NCBI RefSeq assembly: GCF_024679245.1
Contig: NC_090191.1
Coordinates: 40,359,024 to 40,423,023 of the forward strand
Reading direction: 5' to 3'
Source: Pseudorasbora parva
Taxonomy: Eukaryota; Chordata; Actinopteri; Cypriniformes; Gobionidae
DNA length: 64,000 nt
A model generated the notes under the pieces. That model was not told the DNA's origin. It did not search any database and worked only from the letters and a program-made list of their open reading frames with translations. Shown one piece after another: positions 1-11,924 of the stretch (position 1 is its first letter; the number at the start of each line of letters is the position of its first letter). The position numbers and the translations under genes are program-made.

Positions 1-579
1 AGCATTTCAAAGCTCTAAATATTATAACATTTTAATGTTATTAATGTTTAAATAGATGATTTGTAAAACAAAAAATTTTAAGATGTAAGAAAACTAACAT
101 TGTGACAAACAAGCATTTATTTTACAACATGAAATGACCACTATAACCAGTAGATGACGGCAGAGGAGCACTTATTGGACTCATTGGCCATTTCCACTCC
201 TCTTTACTAATATTTGGAAAAAAGTAAGAAGGCACAAAGTCTAATGAAAAACAAAAACTTTTTTTTAAAATTGTGACTGAATTATAGCCCAGCTTCTGGC
301 TCTCAATTTTCCTTTTCCTTCAGTACGTTATCTGGGTTTGCAGTATATTCGCTGGTTTTCTCTGGCCAATCAGCAAACTTGAGCTAGTTTGAGTTGTAGT
401 TCAGAAACAGCGGTGGAGGAGAAAGATGCGAGCGAAACTTTGTAGAGTTTTGTTGGTGGCCATGATCCTATGGCCCTCCTCCCCACAGGGATTGGGAAAA
501 GTTTGATTTTCCAGCTCGCTCTGTCAGTGGTGAAGAAGTTACCATGACAAGACATACGCTTGACATGCATCACGACCAG
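1..579. other. Unassigned non-coding DNA
   Basis: AT-rich sequence with stops in all frames and no terminal inverted repeat, array or recognisable exon. The stretch near 400-560 is more GC-balanced, but its 67-codon minus-strand frame resembles no protein I know. Confidence 0.5.
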
Positions 580-716
580 ACGTAAGGGGTTGTTTATGGC
601 AGATCCAAAAGTTTAAACTTCAACAGAGTACCCGCCTTTAACGAAGTTAACGCTTGTCAGTGGCCAGACTCTCTGTACAAATTAAATCTACGAGAGTCTG
701 TTAGGACCAGGCTAAC
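580..716. mobile_element. Possible DNA-transposon end
   Basis: The stretch ending ACGAGAGTCTG...GGACCAGGCTAA resembles the end of a repeat I associate with cyprinid genomes. No matching opposite end was found upstream, so this would be a truncated copy. The call rests on remembered motif similarity only. Confidence 0.25.
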
Positions 717-1427
717 TGAATAACACAGAAAAATGTATTTTTCCCAATAAAAATAAAAGTTAATTTTGTCGGCATATCCCTTCAAGCTCAGTGCTTCACT
801 GTTGAATTTCCAATAATCAAACATGTAATATTATTAGTAACTGCACTTATTAAAACGATACAAATCAATAGTAGTTTTATTATTAAATTAACTTTATGAT
901 ACATTTTCCTGCTAATGTTTAAAATGTACATTTTCCAATGTTAGTCTGGGGCCATGTGATAGCAAATATGCTGAATAACACTTTAGTTTGCTTTCATGAG
1001 AAGAACCTCATATTAGTGTTGTCAACCCAAAAGCAGCCAGTCAAAACAACAAAGCAGCTACCCAGCATGCCCAAGAAAACATATAACCTCCAGTCAAACC
1101 TCGCTAACAACAAACCAGGATGCCCTGTTGACTAGCCAAAACATCAACTCACGAAGCTGTTGACTGTTTTTAGAAGTGAAAAGATAATATTTGAAGTAGT
1201 GGGCTGCTATAAAAAGAGGAGATATACAGTACAATACACCCAAAACATGTGCTTGTGAATGAATCACGATCTCGATTCAAACACCCACTCAATCTCTATT
1301 CTAAATGACAAGGATTCGTCTGTGTGTCTATTAAACCTTTGACAAAAATCATAGCAAACACTCAGATCAGTGTTCGCTGATCCAGAGAGAGCAGCTATCA
1401 TATTCAGTGCTCCTTTCACTTTATCAA
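717..1427. other. Unassigned non-coding DNA
   Basis: AT-rich sequence with no long frame, repeat or structured RNA that I can support. Confidence 0.5.
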
Positions 1428-1464
1428 CCGTGTGAGTGTGAGAGTGTGTGTGTGTGTGAGTGTG

Positions 1465-1553
<89 letters not shown>
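1428..1553. repeat. (TG)n microsatellite
   Basis: The 5' side is a degenerate GTGTGAGAG run. From about 1469 to 1552 it becomes a nearly pure TG dinucleotide run. The long HT-repeat reading frame on the minus strand is only the repeat translated. Confidence 0.97.
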
Positions 1554-1556
<3 letters not shown>

Positions 1557-2109
1557 TTTCTTTAATATAATTTTAATGTAGGGATTTAAAGTCTTTTTGC
1601 TTAGTAACCAAACCACCTAATAAATAAAACCACCTCTTAAAATCTACAAAAATTGGTCTGACGGATACATCATCCTACCACTAGTCCATATGCATGTGCA
1701 CTTGCACTTGCACAGATCCAAAACTACAAGAGTCTGGATTTGACCTGAGGACAAACACAAGCGGCACAAATAAAGCAGCAGGGGGCACTGGTTAAAAGAG
1801 CTGCTTCACGACTATCAACTTACTTTGCAAATGATTATTATGCAGTTTAATGCTTATTTACCCGCTGAAAGATTATGTAAATATGAAAAATCAAGCAACA
1901 GCTGATGCAAGATGCGCAATGTGTGAAGTAAGGCACATCTGAAGCAGATCAGCTGTCTGGAGGAACAACACAAAGACCAATGGCTGTTGACATCCTCAGC
2001 ATCTCTGAACCGCTGTCACGGACTCGAGAGAGTTGAGCAACCACCGGCTCGGACTGTTTTCACAGGCGGGAAAGGTGTAGAATCCACAGTGCTTTTCTAA
2101 TTTAACACA

Positions 2110-2110
<1 letters not shown>
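1554..2110. other. Unassigned non-coding DNA
   Basis: No gene or transposon recognised. A small direct repeat, TGCACTTGCACTTGCAC, lies near 1697-1713. Confidence 0.4.

Positions 2111-2170
<60 letters not shown>
2111..2170. repeat. (TA)n microsatellite
   Basis: About 30 uninterrupted TA units. Confidence 0.97.
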
Positions 2171-2174
<4 letters not shown>

Positions 2175-2973
2175 TATATATAGACAAGCATGTCTCGTCT
2201 CTCCTTTCAGTGAGATTCCTCAAGCTAGGAAAGCCTGCAAGACACGTACACACAATAACTCATGCAAAGGCGTATATAAACATGTCTAGACGCATTTTGA
2301 AAGAGTTGCGAGCAGGTTGAGCGAGTGCGAAGGTTTCACAAACACACTATCAGGTAACTAGAGGATGGAAAAATCCACATAAACAACAGAACGAAAGGGC
2401 ACGGATTCAAAAGCGAGGGCTCGCTCGTTCTCGCCACCACAACAATATATGCGTTTCTATGACACAGCAGTGCTGACAAATCCACTTTAGAAAAGCCACA
2501 GCGGAGCGTTCCAGAATCGCCCCACCGCCCTTCAGGAATGTGACAGCAGTCGGCAAAGCGTCCCCAGCTGGAAACATGACAGCGGCTCTCAAACCACGAG
2601 CCAGGCGCGCTACACATGTGGGTGAGGCGAAAGCCCTCGATGGAAACAATACACAAATGGAAGAGCACTGAAGGGGATGCTGAGACCAAAACACACGACT
2701 TACCACACAGATAGAAAGAAAATTGAGTGACACTGGAGAAACTCTTATATGGCTGTAAAATCTGATATACAGCCCATAAAAATGATTTGGACTCATGTTT
2801 GAAATGTCCTTACATATTATAACATAAAATATAAATATATTCCTATTTAATGTTATATATACTATATATGATACTATATACCAATAATATAATATAAAAC
2901 AAATATAATTTATAATATAATAATAATATATACATTTTTAATTTACTGGTAAATGCAGGCGTCGAAATTTTCT
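2171..2973. other. Unassigned non-coding DNA
   Basis: The 2200-2700 part is more GC-balanced and carries overlapping minus-strand frames of 117 and 129 codons. Neither shows a known domain, splice context or protein-like composition. From 2810 the sequence becomes ATATAA-rich. Confidence 0.4.
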
Positions 2974-3027
2974 AGTGTGTGTGTGTGTGTGTGTGTATGT
3001 ATGTGTGTGTGTGTGTGTGTGTGTGTA
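2974..3027. repeat. (GT)n microsatellite
   Basis: GT units with one internal ATGTATGT interruption. Confidence 0.95.
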
Positions 3028-3861
3028 AATATACACATTTAATAGTTTGAATATAAATTGTACACTAACGTGCAGAAGTTTGAAGCCTATATATAGTTTT
3101 AATGGAAAATTTGAATATTATGTTTTTGTAACATTATAAAATGACTTTACTGTCACTTTTGATCAATATCATTTGTTCTTGCAGAATTTGTATTTATTTT
3201 TTTCAACAAAAAAACTAACAAATCTTACAGACCAAACTTATTATTTTAAGGAAAAATGTGCAACTTGGTTTCAAAACTTGGTTTGATATTTTGTTATATT
3301 TATATTATTTGTTATATATTTATTAAATTTATCAAGTGTGTCAAAATACGACTATAATCTAATTAAAAAAATTGTGATACAAGTTGCTTTTCATATGTAG
3401 GAACAAGAATAGGAAACACAAAAGGATGTTTCAAAGAACAAACAGATCCTAAAAGACCACTAAGATTGTACGGTCTTTGTGTCAAAGACTAAATTATGAT
3501 TTAAACGCCACCCACAAAGAGTTGTAATTGCCAGTAGAAAACTTGTGACTTTGAGCCATGACTTTAGCGGATGCTAAGTGTGAGCGATTGTAATTGTGAA
3601 GGTTAAATGTATGATTTGGTTTGCTCACACTGTGTGTACTAGGTGTTGATGAATAATACCGATAAAGCTTGCGGAAAAACACTACTCATGCTAAGCGCTA
3701 GGTCGCAGCTCTGAGCCTAATTGTGCATATCTGAATTACTGCCATTTAAGAACAGGAAAAGAAGAGGTAAAAGACTTGCAGTCATTCAAGGACAAACAAA
3801 AGACAGTGTTTCGCATGTGAAAGCAAGAGATGACATGAAATAAACATTTTCTTCCTTTACT
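3028..3861. other. Unassigned AT-rich DNA
   Basis: No frame, repeat or RNA gene supported. Confidence 0.45.
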
Positions 3862-3888
3862 ACACACACACACACACACACACACACA
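3862..3888. repeat. (CA)n microsatellite
   Basis: Short pure CA run of about 13 units. Confidence 0.9.
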
Positions 3889-4322
3889 ATTGCTAAAGTG
3901 GAAGAAGCACTGAATATTAAACACCTCACAAGGGAGGCCATGATCACTCCTTCAGCATAAAAAAATGGAGGAACTATTAGTGTAATGAGGGTTAAGAGGA
4001 CATATTTACACTTTAAAGCATCTTATTTTCCTCACTGAAGTCCATTTAGAAGGTTAGTCAAGGTTTCAGGAAACAAAAACTATTTAGTTTTTCTGCTGAA
4101 TATAGAAATGGGTGATAAAGCTAAAAAGAAATCTCTTGGTTGTTACTTATTTAAAATGCATTTGTTGTGGAAAGACTATCATTTTAACTAAAGAATCATT
4201 ACAGCCACTTCGATTAAAAACGCTTAATGTAAGCTAAATAATCACTAAAAACTATTCCAATTTATAATTAAATATAGCATAAAACTGTTTTTAAAACTAA
4301 TCATGACATAAAATGCAACTTT

Positions 4323-4714
4323 TAGGGATGCACCGATATGAAAATTTGAACCGATACCGATAATTCTGTATATCTGAATGCCGATAACCGATATCTTGGG
4401 CCCGATAAATCTTATACAACTTTTATAAAAATTTTGAAAACCTGATGATAAAAACAAGTCTCATCCTTAAATCCATGTTCAAAACACACAATTATAATGT
4501 TCTAATCATATTTTTATGTAGCCGATTTGACAGACTTTTGATCAAGAAATTCAAAACCATAATGGTTTAGTGTCTCGGCTGAAGGAAATAATCCATTATT
4601 TATCACCATTAATAAATCAGCCAAATTTCCGTATCGGGGCAATATGATAAGGTTAAAAATGAACATATATCGACCAATACCAATATACGTGGCAGATAAA
4701 TTGTGCATCCCTTA
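4323..4714. mobile_element. hAT-like non-autonomous element
   Basis: The ends are inverted copies: TAGGGATGCACCGATA on the left and TTGTGCATCCCTTA on the right. The interior repeats CCGATA/TATCGG motifs at both ends, as in many fish hAT MITEs. The length is about 390 bp and there is no transposase. I could not define a clean 8-bp target duplication, so the outermost bases have probably decayed. Confidence 0.75.
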
Positions 4715-5220
4715 TATTTATCATTTCTAAAACTAAAGCACAGACGGAAACATCAAAAAGTTTGTACACGAACAAACAAATCACTTTATCAGTCTTCACA
4801 GAAACAGTTTGAACTGATTCACAGAACTGAATCAAACTCTTTTTGCAACTGCAGAGTTAATCTAAAATGGTATATCAGCAAAATAACTGAGTACATAATG
4901 TGAATATTTACGAGTAGAGGCCCAGTCCTACGAGTAGATGTAAATGCTTTATGATTATTTGAGTGTCGTTCACACTGCTGATAAGGGCTGCGTTTCCCAA
5001 AAGAATCATTAGCCAAATATGGTCACAGGTTCCTTTGAACTCTGTTGGCGATCATAGTTCATAGTCATATCTTTGGAAAAACGCCCCGCAGGATGTCTGA
5101 AGATGCTGAACACTAAATAGGTGGGAAAACAGCTTTATCTATAATGATAAAAAGCCTCATGGCTATATAGTGTCTGCTGTCTGCATGGCAAGATCAGTTC
5201 TGAAGGACACGTCTCTCTCT
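4715..5220. other. Unassigned non-coding DNA
   Basis: No gene or repeat recognised. Short frames here have no protein-like features. Confidence 0.4.
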
Positions 5221-5917
5221 CTCTTAGAAAAAAGGGTTCATTTTCTGCAACCGTTTGTAGTTTTAATTAAATTATTGTTTATTAAACTTTTGTAGTAACT
5301 TAATATCACATTTTAATCATGCTGATTTTTTGGAGGAGAAAAACTGAAATGGCACTCTTCGTGTGATATTGATTGACTACATAAAATTAGATAAATATAT
5401 ACATTTTCAAAAGCCCATTTCTTGAATTTTGTGATCATTCACATGCATTCATCAATGCATGTGAATACACTGAATAATGCAGTGAAAGCTTTGCCAATAA
5501 TATGAAATATTTAATCTGGAAAGGACAAAACAAATGATAATGATGGATGAACCCCTAAAACAGGGCTATTCAAATCTTACCCTGGAGGGCCAATGCAGTG
5601 CAGAGTTTAGCTCCAACCCTAATCAAGCACACCTGAACATGCTAATCAATGTCTTCAGGATCATTAGAAAATCACAGGTGGGTGTGTTTGATCAGGGTTG
5701 GAGCGAAACTCAGTACCGCATTGGCCCTCCAGGGTAAGATTTGAATAGCCCTGCCCTAAAAGGTTCCATATAGAACCTTCTTCCTGGTTACAAAGAACAC
5801 TAAAGGGATCTTTTGATTGAACCCTTAAGGCTTCTATATGGAACCATTTAGAGGTTCCAAATACATAGCGCCGGTAGAAACTTTTAAGGTTCTATATAGA
5901 ACCTTTTCTTCTAAGAG
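5221..5917. mobile_element. DNA element with CTCTTAGAA ends, interrupted
   Basis: The terminal inverted repeats are CTCTTAGAAAAAAGGGTTC at 5221-5239 and its near complement GAACCTTTTCTTCTAAGAG at 5899-5917, with two mismatches in 19. The interior near 5761-5910 carries several GGTTCTATATAGAACC-type palindromes. A 193-bp hAT MITE sits inside at 5561-5753. The superfamily was not determined because no clear target duplication is visible. Confidence 0.65.
5561..5753. mobile_element. hAT MITE with perfect 8-bp duplication
   Basis: The element opens CAGGGCTATTCAAATCTTAC and closes with its exact complement. It is flanked on both sides by CCCTAAAA (5553-5560 and 5754-5761), the 8-bp duplication expected for hAT insertion. 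The inverted similarity continues inward through the GGAGGGCCAATGC part. There is no coding capacity. A related copy lies at 59423-60147. Confidence 0.93.
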
Positions 5918-6388
5918 TGTACACTCGTCTTCAGTCCCACAACACATGGACAGGGAACAGGGCAGCTGGGACGTTATAGCGGAGGGCCACGGGCCCCAAA
6001 GGCTCCGATCTATGGCCCGTGACTGCTGCGTTGTGCTGCGTTCCCTCCAGCCGCGTCCATCTGTTACCGCAGGCTCTGTGTGATCTGGTACTGCGCTCAG
6101 CCTTCTGCTAACGCCTGCGACAAAACAACTTTCTCTCGGTTTAATCACCCAGAATTCTTTGTTCCTCTGCTGGCTTGGTATAAAAATAATCTCTTTATTT
6201 TACACTATTCTGATCAAATTTAATACATTTTTTATGCATTTATGCAATGTTGAAAACCGTTTTTTGATGCTTAGTTTTTTTTTGAAAACCATACTATACC
6301 ATTCAAAAGTTTTGGGAAAGGAAAATACTTTTATAGTAAATGAAAAAATGTATTCAACAAGGATGCGTTACATTGAGGATATGTCTCT

Positions 6389-6391
<3 letters not shown>
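5918..6391. other. Unassigned non-coding DNA
   Basis: GC-balanced to about 6120, then AT-rich. Two overlapping opposed frames of 81 and 104 codons at 5834-6148 run into the repeat element on the left and carry no known domain. Confidence 0.4.
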
Positions 6392-6470
<79 letters not shown>

Positions 6471-6556
6471 AAGAGTAAGTGTGTGAGAGTGTGTATGAGA
6501 GAAAGAGTAAGTGTGTGAATGAGAGAAAGAGTAAGTGTGTGAATGAGAGAAAGAGT

Positions 6557-6616
<60 letters not shown>

Positions 6617-6619
6617 GTG

Positions 6620-6661
<42 letters not shown>
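6392..6661. repeat. (GT)n arrays flanking a 24-bp minisatellite
   Basis: A pure GT run (6392-6462) and a GT/GC run (6557-6661) flank a short minisatellite. Its unit, GAGAGAAAGAGTAAGTGTGTGAAT-like and 24 bp long, starts at 6497, 6521 and 6545, with a variant copy at 6463. Confidence 0.95.
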
Positions 6662-6666
<5 letters not shown>

Positions 6667-6828
6667 CTTCCATGAACATTTCTGAACAAACCAGTTATTT
6701 TTGAATAAAGTTTTGAATCGTTTCACTGTAATGGACAGTTCAAACTGATTCAATGAAATGAATCAAAACAAACATATGAACTCAAGGCAATGAGGGACTG
6801 TCTTTAGAAAACCTAATATTCAACTAAG

Positions 6829-7133
6829 GATACGTCTACAAGACAACAAAGTACTAAAAACGTGTTGGTTTTTTTGCATAAAGATGACATTGTCAAAACA
6901 AAAATGACTAAAAATGCTATATTCTGCTGTTACTTTGTAAACAAATACAAGTCAGTATAGACTGAACAAGTAATACACGTACAATAATTTCACAGTTTTC
7001 ATAGACTCGTGTTTTTGTAGTTTACACAGAGACGATAACGTTATCATTTTCAAAAACGTACACTTTGAAACCAGTTTTCAAAAGTTTGCGTGTTCAGTCC
7101 CCCAAAATGCAGTTGTGTAAATGAACGGCCAGA
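6829..7133. mobile_element. Probable DNA-transposon fragment
   Basis: The motifs GATACGTCTACA, CAGAGACGATAACGTTATC and TTTTCAAAAACG occur together, a pattern I associate with an abundant teleost DNA repeat. The ends are not well matched and no target duplication was found. Confidence 0.4.
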
Positions 7134-8036
7134 ATTGGCACCCTAATAAGCTGAATATCCCAGCATGATGGGCAGGGAACCAGAACAGCCTCATTTTGCT
7201 GTTGTGAAAAATCTTTCAATTTTGCCAAAGTCATTTGCATTAGCTGTGGAAAGCATTAATCCCTTTAGCCTTCAAAGGCCGGATCCAGGTCCCAGACCTC
7301 CTCCATGCCGTTCCACTGATGCTGCCCGTCGCTCCGCTCCCAATGCAACGTGAAATCCTTAAAAGAAAAAAACTCTATTTTCTCTTTCTATGCCATTTTT
7401 CTCTCAGCCGGGGCCACGGGGGCTCCAATGGGGACCTTCAGGACGCCCACACACACAAGCCACACACATGTCAGCAGCAATCACCTTCAAACAGCAATGC
7501 AAACCCACATAAACGTCAATGAGACTCAGAGACGCTCCGCTGGGGAAGGACGCCGCTGAATACAGATGCCAGTCAGAACGACGGCGGATACTGTCAATGA
7601 ATTCATACGTATAAAACTCTTCAAATAACTCAGTGACAATCTGTTGTGACAGAATTTGTCTTTTGCAAAAACCATCAAACCTGGAAGCGACATTGGTGAT
7701 GAGTTAGAGACGTACTCCTAAAACAGCCTGAAGTTGTGCTCCCCCAAAGGAGGTCGTCACCTGCGTTAGCGGGCCTTTTATTGCATTTAAGATATGGATA
7801 TACAGCGGTTTTGGTATTCAGTGAAGAATCCATATTCACATCCACAAAAACACCAGGAGGTAAAAGTAGAGGCGCTACAAACTTTACTATGTTTTTGAGT
7901 GGCATGAATGTAGATCAGAGATTTTCAAAATAATGCCACGTCAACAGTATGTATATATTTAGAGGTATTTATATAGAAAAACAAAATTATATAGAAAAAG
8001 TGCACACAGCCTGACTAAAGGAGCTGAAGAAATCAC
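7134..8036. other. Unassigned non-coding DNA
   Basis: No gene recognised. The 7270-7560 part is GC-richer and free of obvious repeats, so it could hold a conserved non-coding element, but nothing in the sequence proves this. Confidence 0.35.

Positions 8037-8120
<84 letters not shown>
8037..8120. repeat. Compound (TG)n(TA)n microsatellite
   Basis: About ten TG units pass directly into about 31 TA units. Confidence 0.97.
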
Positions 8121-8123
<3 letters not shown>

Positions 8124-9439
8124 ACAGTAAATACATGCATGCGTGTGTATTTAATATTTATATATGCATAATTATACTCCGTAAATACATATGTAAAAAC
8201 AAACATTTTTTTGGATGTAATATAATTGCACGTTATCGATTTGAGAGGACTAATTAGAATATATAATTTTGGTAACAATTTTAAAGTCCTTGTTACAAGT
8301 TACATGTAGATACTATAGTAATAACAACAATAAATAATGCATAATTAATAACCCTATAGCAAATACATGTAGTTAAATAAAATATTACGCAATACATAAA
8401 TGTATAATTACACTGAAACAAGAACAATATTAATATATTTTTGTCAGTAATTAAATAAGTCATGCAAATAATGTCATATTGCAACTCTTCTTTAAAAGCT
8501 TTTTTGTGGATTTAAAATGAAATAATATTAAAATTGCATACAAATGTTACATTAACATTGATAGTTTAGTATTAATTCTGCTAATAATATACATTTCACT
8601 CCAAAAAAAACAAAGGGAAAAAGGTAACTTTTCCAAAAGCCACTGGACAGAGCCATAAGACAGAACAAGAAACTCATATATCTTGCATTTCTTTCTGAAT
8701 CATTTTCTGGTCTATTTTTCCCACAACCGCAAGTGTCTCTTGTATCTAATTGGGTACAAATGAAGACTGATCCTTTATTGCTTGCACCTGCCCATAGTCA
8801 GAACATCAGACAACTTTTACAAAGGATTCAGCTAGAACAGAGCACATTAGTGCAAATCTCTGGTCACTCAAGCACAGAAAACAGCGCTGAGCTTAGCAAA
8901 ATGGAGCGTAACGGAGATGGATAGTCAGGGCTTCTGAAAGAGACACACCTCAGCAAGGGCGACACAGGCTAGACCTAATCCTTCAACCACTATTAGTCTC
9001 TTTCTGCCTCTGTTCCATTTTAGTCCGACCTCGCTGCAAGCGAAACAATGACCTCGTATGGCATTAGTTCACTCTGGACTCAAACAAGGACATTTTTAGA
9101 GCCATTTCACGGTGTAACACCATCATGTTGGTACAAATACGACCGTTTGCATTCAAACATCTGACATCGCATTACATCCAATGCCACCTACGGTGTGACA
9201 AACGAAGTGTGGAGAAGTATAAATATTCCTTATAGTTTCATTTAACATGAGATCATGAAAATAAATAGACAAAACTGATGAAATCTTTAAAGCCGCACTT
9301 GGCAACTTTTGCTCTCGGGGTCCCCCTACAGTTGGGAAAAAATAATGTCCTCAACTACTGTCGTAAGATCTGTCTTCCTACAACAGGGGACGCCATCGCG
9401 CGTGCATTTGCTGACATGACAGCCCTGATAGCCCTGAAC
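8121..9439. other. Unassigned non-coding DNA
   Basis: AT-rich to about 8620, then more balanced. No transposon boundary, exon or RNA gene supported. Confidence 0.4.
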
Positions 9440-9594
9440 TAGTGATGCGCGGGTCGTCTCATAACCCGCGGACCCCGTGTGTCTATTTAATGGTCGCGGG
9501 TGCGCGGCGGGTTGTAAAAATATATACAGTGGTGCGGTGCGGGCCAAATAACTTCATAAAAGCGTCCCGCGGGTCGGTGCAGCACTAACAGTTC
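9440..9594. mobile_element. Possible short hAT-like element
   Basis: The left end TAGTGATGCGCGGGTC is mirrored imperfectly by GCGGGTCGGTGCAGCACTAA on the right. An identical 8-mer, CCCTGAAC, flanks the segment (9432-9439 and 9595-9602), although a few bases separate the right copy from the apparent terminus. Further CCCGAAACCCG motifs near 10160 suggest the original element may have been longer. Confidence 0.5.
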
Positions 9595-9602
9595 CCCTGA
9601 AC

Positions 9603-10318
9603 ACTGCAGGAGGAGTTCACATGCAGGTGTTCTTCTGGCGGCGCGTGTGAAATGTCTTCATCAGGTACAGTCAGTGGCAGATGCTTCAGCAGGTCATATG
9701 AATATAATTTCATGGGTTTTATTTTTTTCAAACACCAAATAATCACGATGCTCACGTTTACAAGCCAGCGTCATTATAGTAGTCTATTGGTTAGCGTTTT
9801 ACAGAATCTATATGATACTTCAGTTCAATGTTTGAGTGGTCGGTAATCACCGTAACAAGCAGGACAGCAGCGGTCGGGCACGCCTCCTTCAGCTCACGCC
9901 GACGAGCAAACGCTGGTCACATGTTGATCCTCGTCCTGCCTTTAATCCCATCACTTTTCCGTTTCCTCTTATTGCTTTCCTCCAGCAAAACCTTTTCTTT
10001 CTTATTTGTCTGTGCTGCTTCGGACATGACTATATTACCCGACGAACAAAGTTGGGCTCGCACGTCCGAATGTAAGGAAGTGTGTGTGTTGGTGGAAGTG
10101 ACGTATATGCCGTAAAGCAGTCGAATTTTGTAGTTCTTTTTGTTCTCGGGTTACTACCCGAAACCCGAAGTTTAAAAGTACGATTAAAAACGATACAGAC
10201 CCCAACAGGCTATGGCAGACGTGTCATTCAACCTATTGTAAGTCGATTTATCATCACAAGAGTCTTGAAAATATATTATGAAGTTTGAAAAGTTACCTAG
10301 TGCTGATATTTAATATGT
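9603..10318. other. Unassigned non-coding DNA
   Basis: Overlapping frames of 95 and 79 codons occur at 9828-10115. They are leucine- or phenylalanine-rich with no recognised domain. The stretch may be partly repeat-derived, since it ends with CGGGTTACTACCCGAAACCCG. Confidence 0.35.
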
Positions 10319-11380
10319 CCTTAGTTTCCTGTTTACACTCAGTGCATTTGGGGTCTATATGACCCCAAAATGTAAAGAGTGATTGTAAAAAAAATATACA
10401 TTTTTAATATTACATATAATATATTATTTTTTTTGTTCACTTCTCATCTATACAGTAATGCTGTGTTTTTGGATATTCAAAGTACTTTTGTACCTATTTA
10501 CCACACAAATCCTCATTTATACCATTAGCTTGCGTGTGAAATATCAATTTTTTATGAAAAAAATACTTAAATCATGATCTAAATTAAAATGAATTTGTTT
10601 CTGGATATTGATATAGGTGTTAGCTGTACAATTCTGCCATCTGTTGGTCAAAGACAAACTTGAAGGAATTACAATTTAAGAAAGAAATTGTTTTGTCCAT
10701 AGGGGGCAATAGAGATCCATTCATTTTACTGGATGTGGCCAACTGCTCATATCATAACTTTTGTTATACATTTTGTGAATTTATACATGTATAAACATTA
10801 TACAAGACATAAAAAAATAAATATTCCTTCAAATAGTAGAATTTTGGTAGTTTTTGATAAGTTTTGAAATGTCTGTTTTAACAAAATACCACATAAATCG
10901 CCACATAAGAAACACCTAAAGTACAAGACTTAGAATCGGATTGTAGTTGAATATTATTTATTTTAATGAACCAAATGTGGAAAAAAATTATTAACTTTAG
11001 AATTTTGAAGATATTAATTTAATAATATATATATAAAAAAACAGCAGCAATATGCATAAATGACCAGGAGTGAAGAATGAACATTGAATAACAATATAAT
11101 TTTTTGATAATCAAATTCTGAACACTGACCATAAAAGCAATAACTAGCTACAAAAATTATTACATAATTCACATGGTAAAAAAGCAGTTCAGAATGTTGT
11201 GAATGAACATGTATCATGAACAAAAATCAGTCCATGCTCTGGCCCTCTTTTGTATGGGAATATATGTTATGGGAACAATTACTTTGCTTTCAAAACAAAG
11301 TTGCAGCTCTTAGATCTCAGAGTAAACTTTCTCAAAGTTGAACGGGTCAGTTTCCTTTCATCTCTCCCTTGCTCTCTCTG

Positions 11381-11385
<5 letters not shown>

Positions 11386-11472
<87 letters not shown>
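11386..11472. repeat. (GT)n microsatellite
   Basis: About 40 nearly pure GT units. Confidence 0.97.
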
Positions 11473-11473
<1 letters not shown>

Positions 11474-11548
11474 ATGCATTAGGTCTCACTGATTCACTCA
11501 GGTACTCACATTTGTTGCTGATTTCATTTGACAAATTCCATAGATGCT

Positions 11549-11556
11549 CTCTCTCC

Positions 11557-11607
<51 letters not shown>

Positions 11608-11718
11608 CGCGCGTGCCCATGTGCGCGTGCGCATAGGCGCACGTGCGTAATGCGCCAGTGCGCATGTGGGTGGTGCCTCAGTACGCATGTGCGTGTATGC
11701 GTGCACATGTGCGCGGGC

Positions 11719-11762
<44 letters not shown>
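11549..11762. repeat. (CT)n, GC-rich GT and (GT)n cluster
   Basis: A CT run (11549-11596) is followed by alternating purine-pyrimidine sequence rich in GCGCG and GTGCGC, and then a GT run (11727-11762). GCATTAGGTCTCA follows this cluster (11761) and the array at 11386-11472, suggesting a duplicated unit. Confidence 0.95.
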
Positions 11763-11837
11763 ATTAGGTCTCACCCCTTTTATCTTTGTTCTGCATTTGT
11801 GGCTGATTTTATTTGGCTATGGCAGTCATTCCTGTTA

Positions 11838-11844
11838 GTATGTA

Positions 11845-11922
<78 letters not shown>
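11838..11922. repeat. (GT)n microsatellite
   Basis: Pure GT run following a short TATG stretch. Confidence 0.97.

Positions 11923-11924
<2 letters not shown>

Noticed and set aside
2336..2796. Overlapping 117- and 129-codon minus-strand frames
   Set aside because: Two frames over the same DNA, no domain, no splice sites that join to other exons, and no promoter context.
6331..6753. HT-repeat frames of 103-140 codons
   Set aside because: Translation of GT arrays in three frames.
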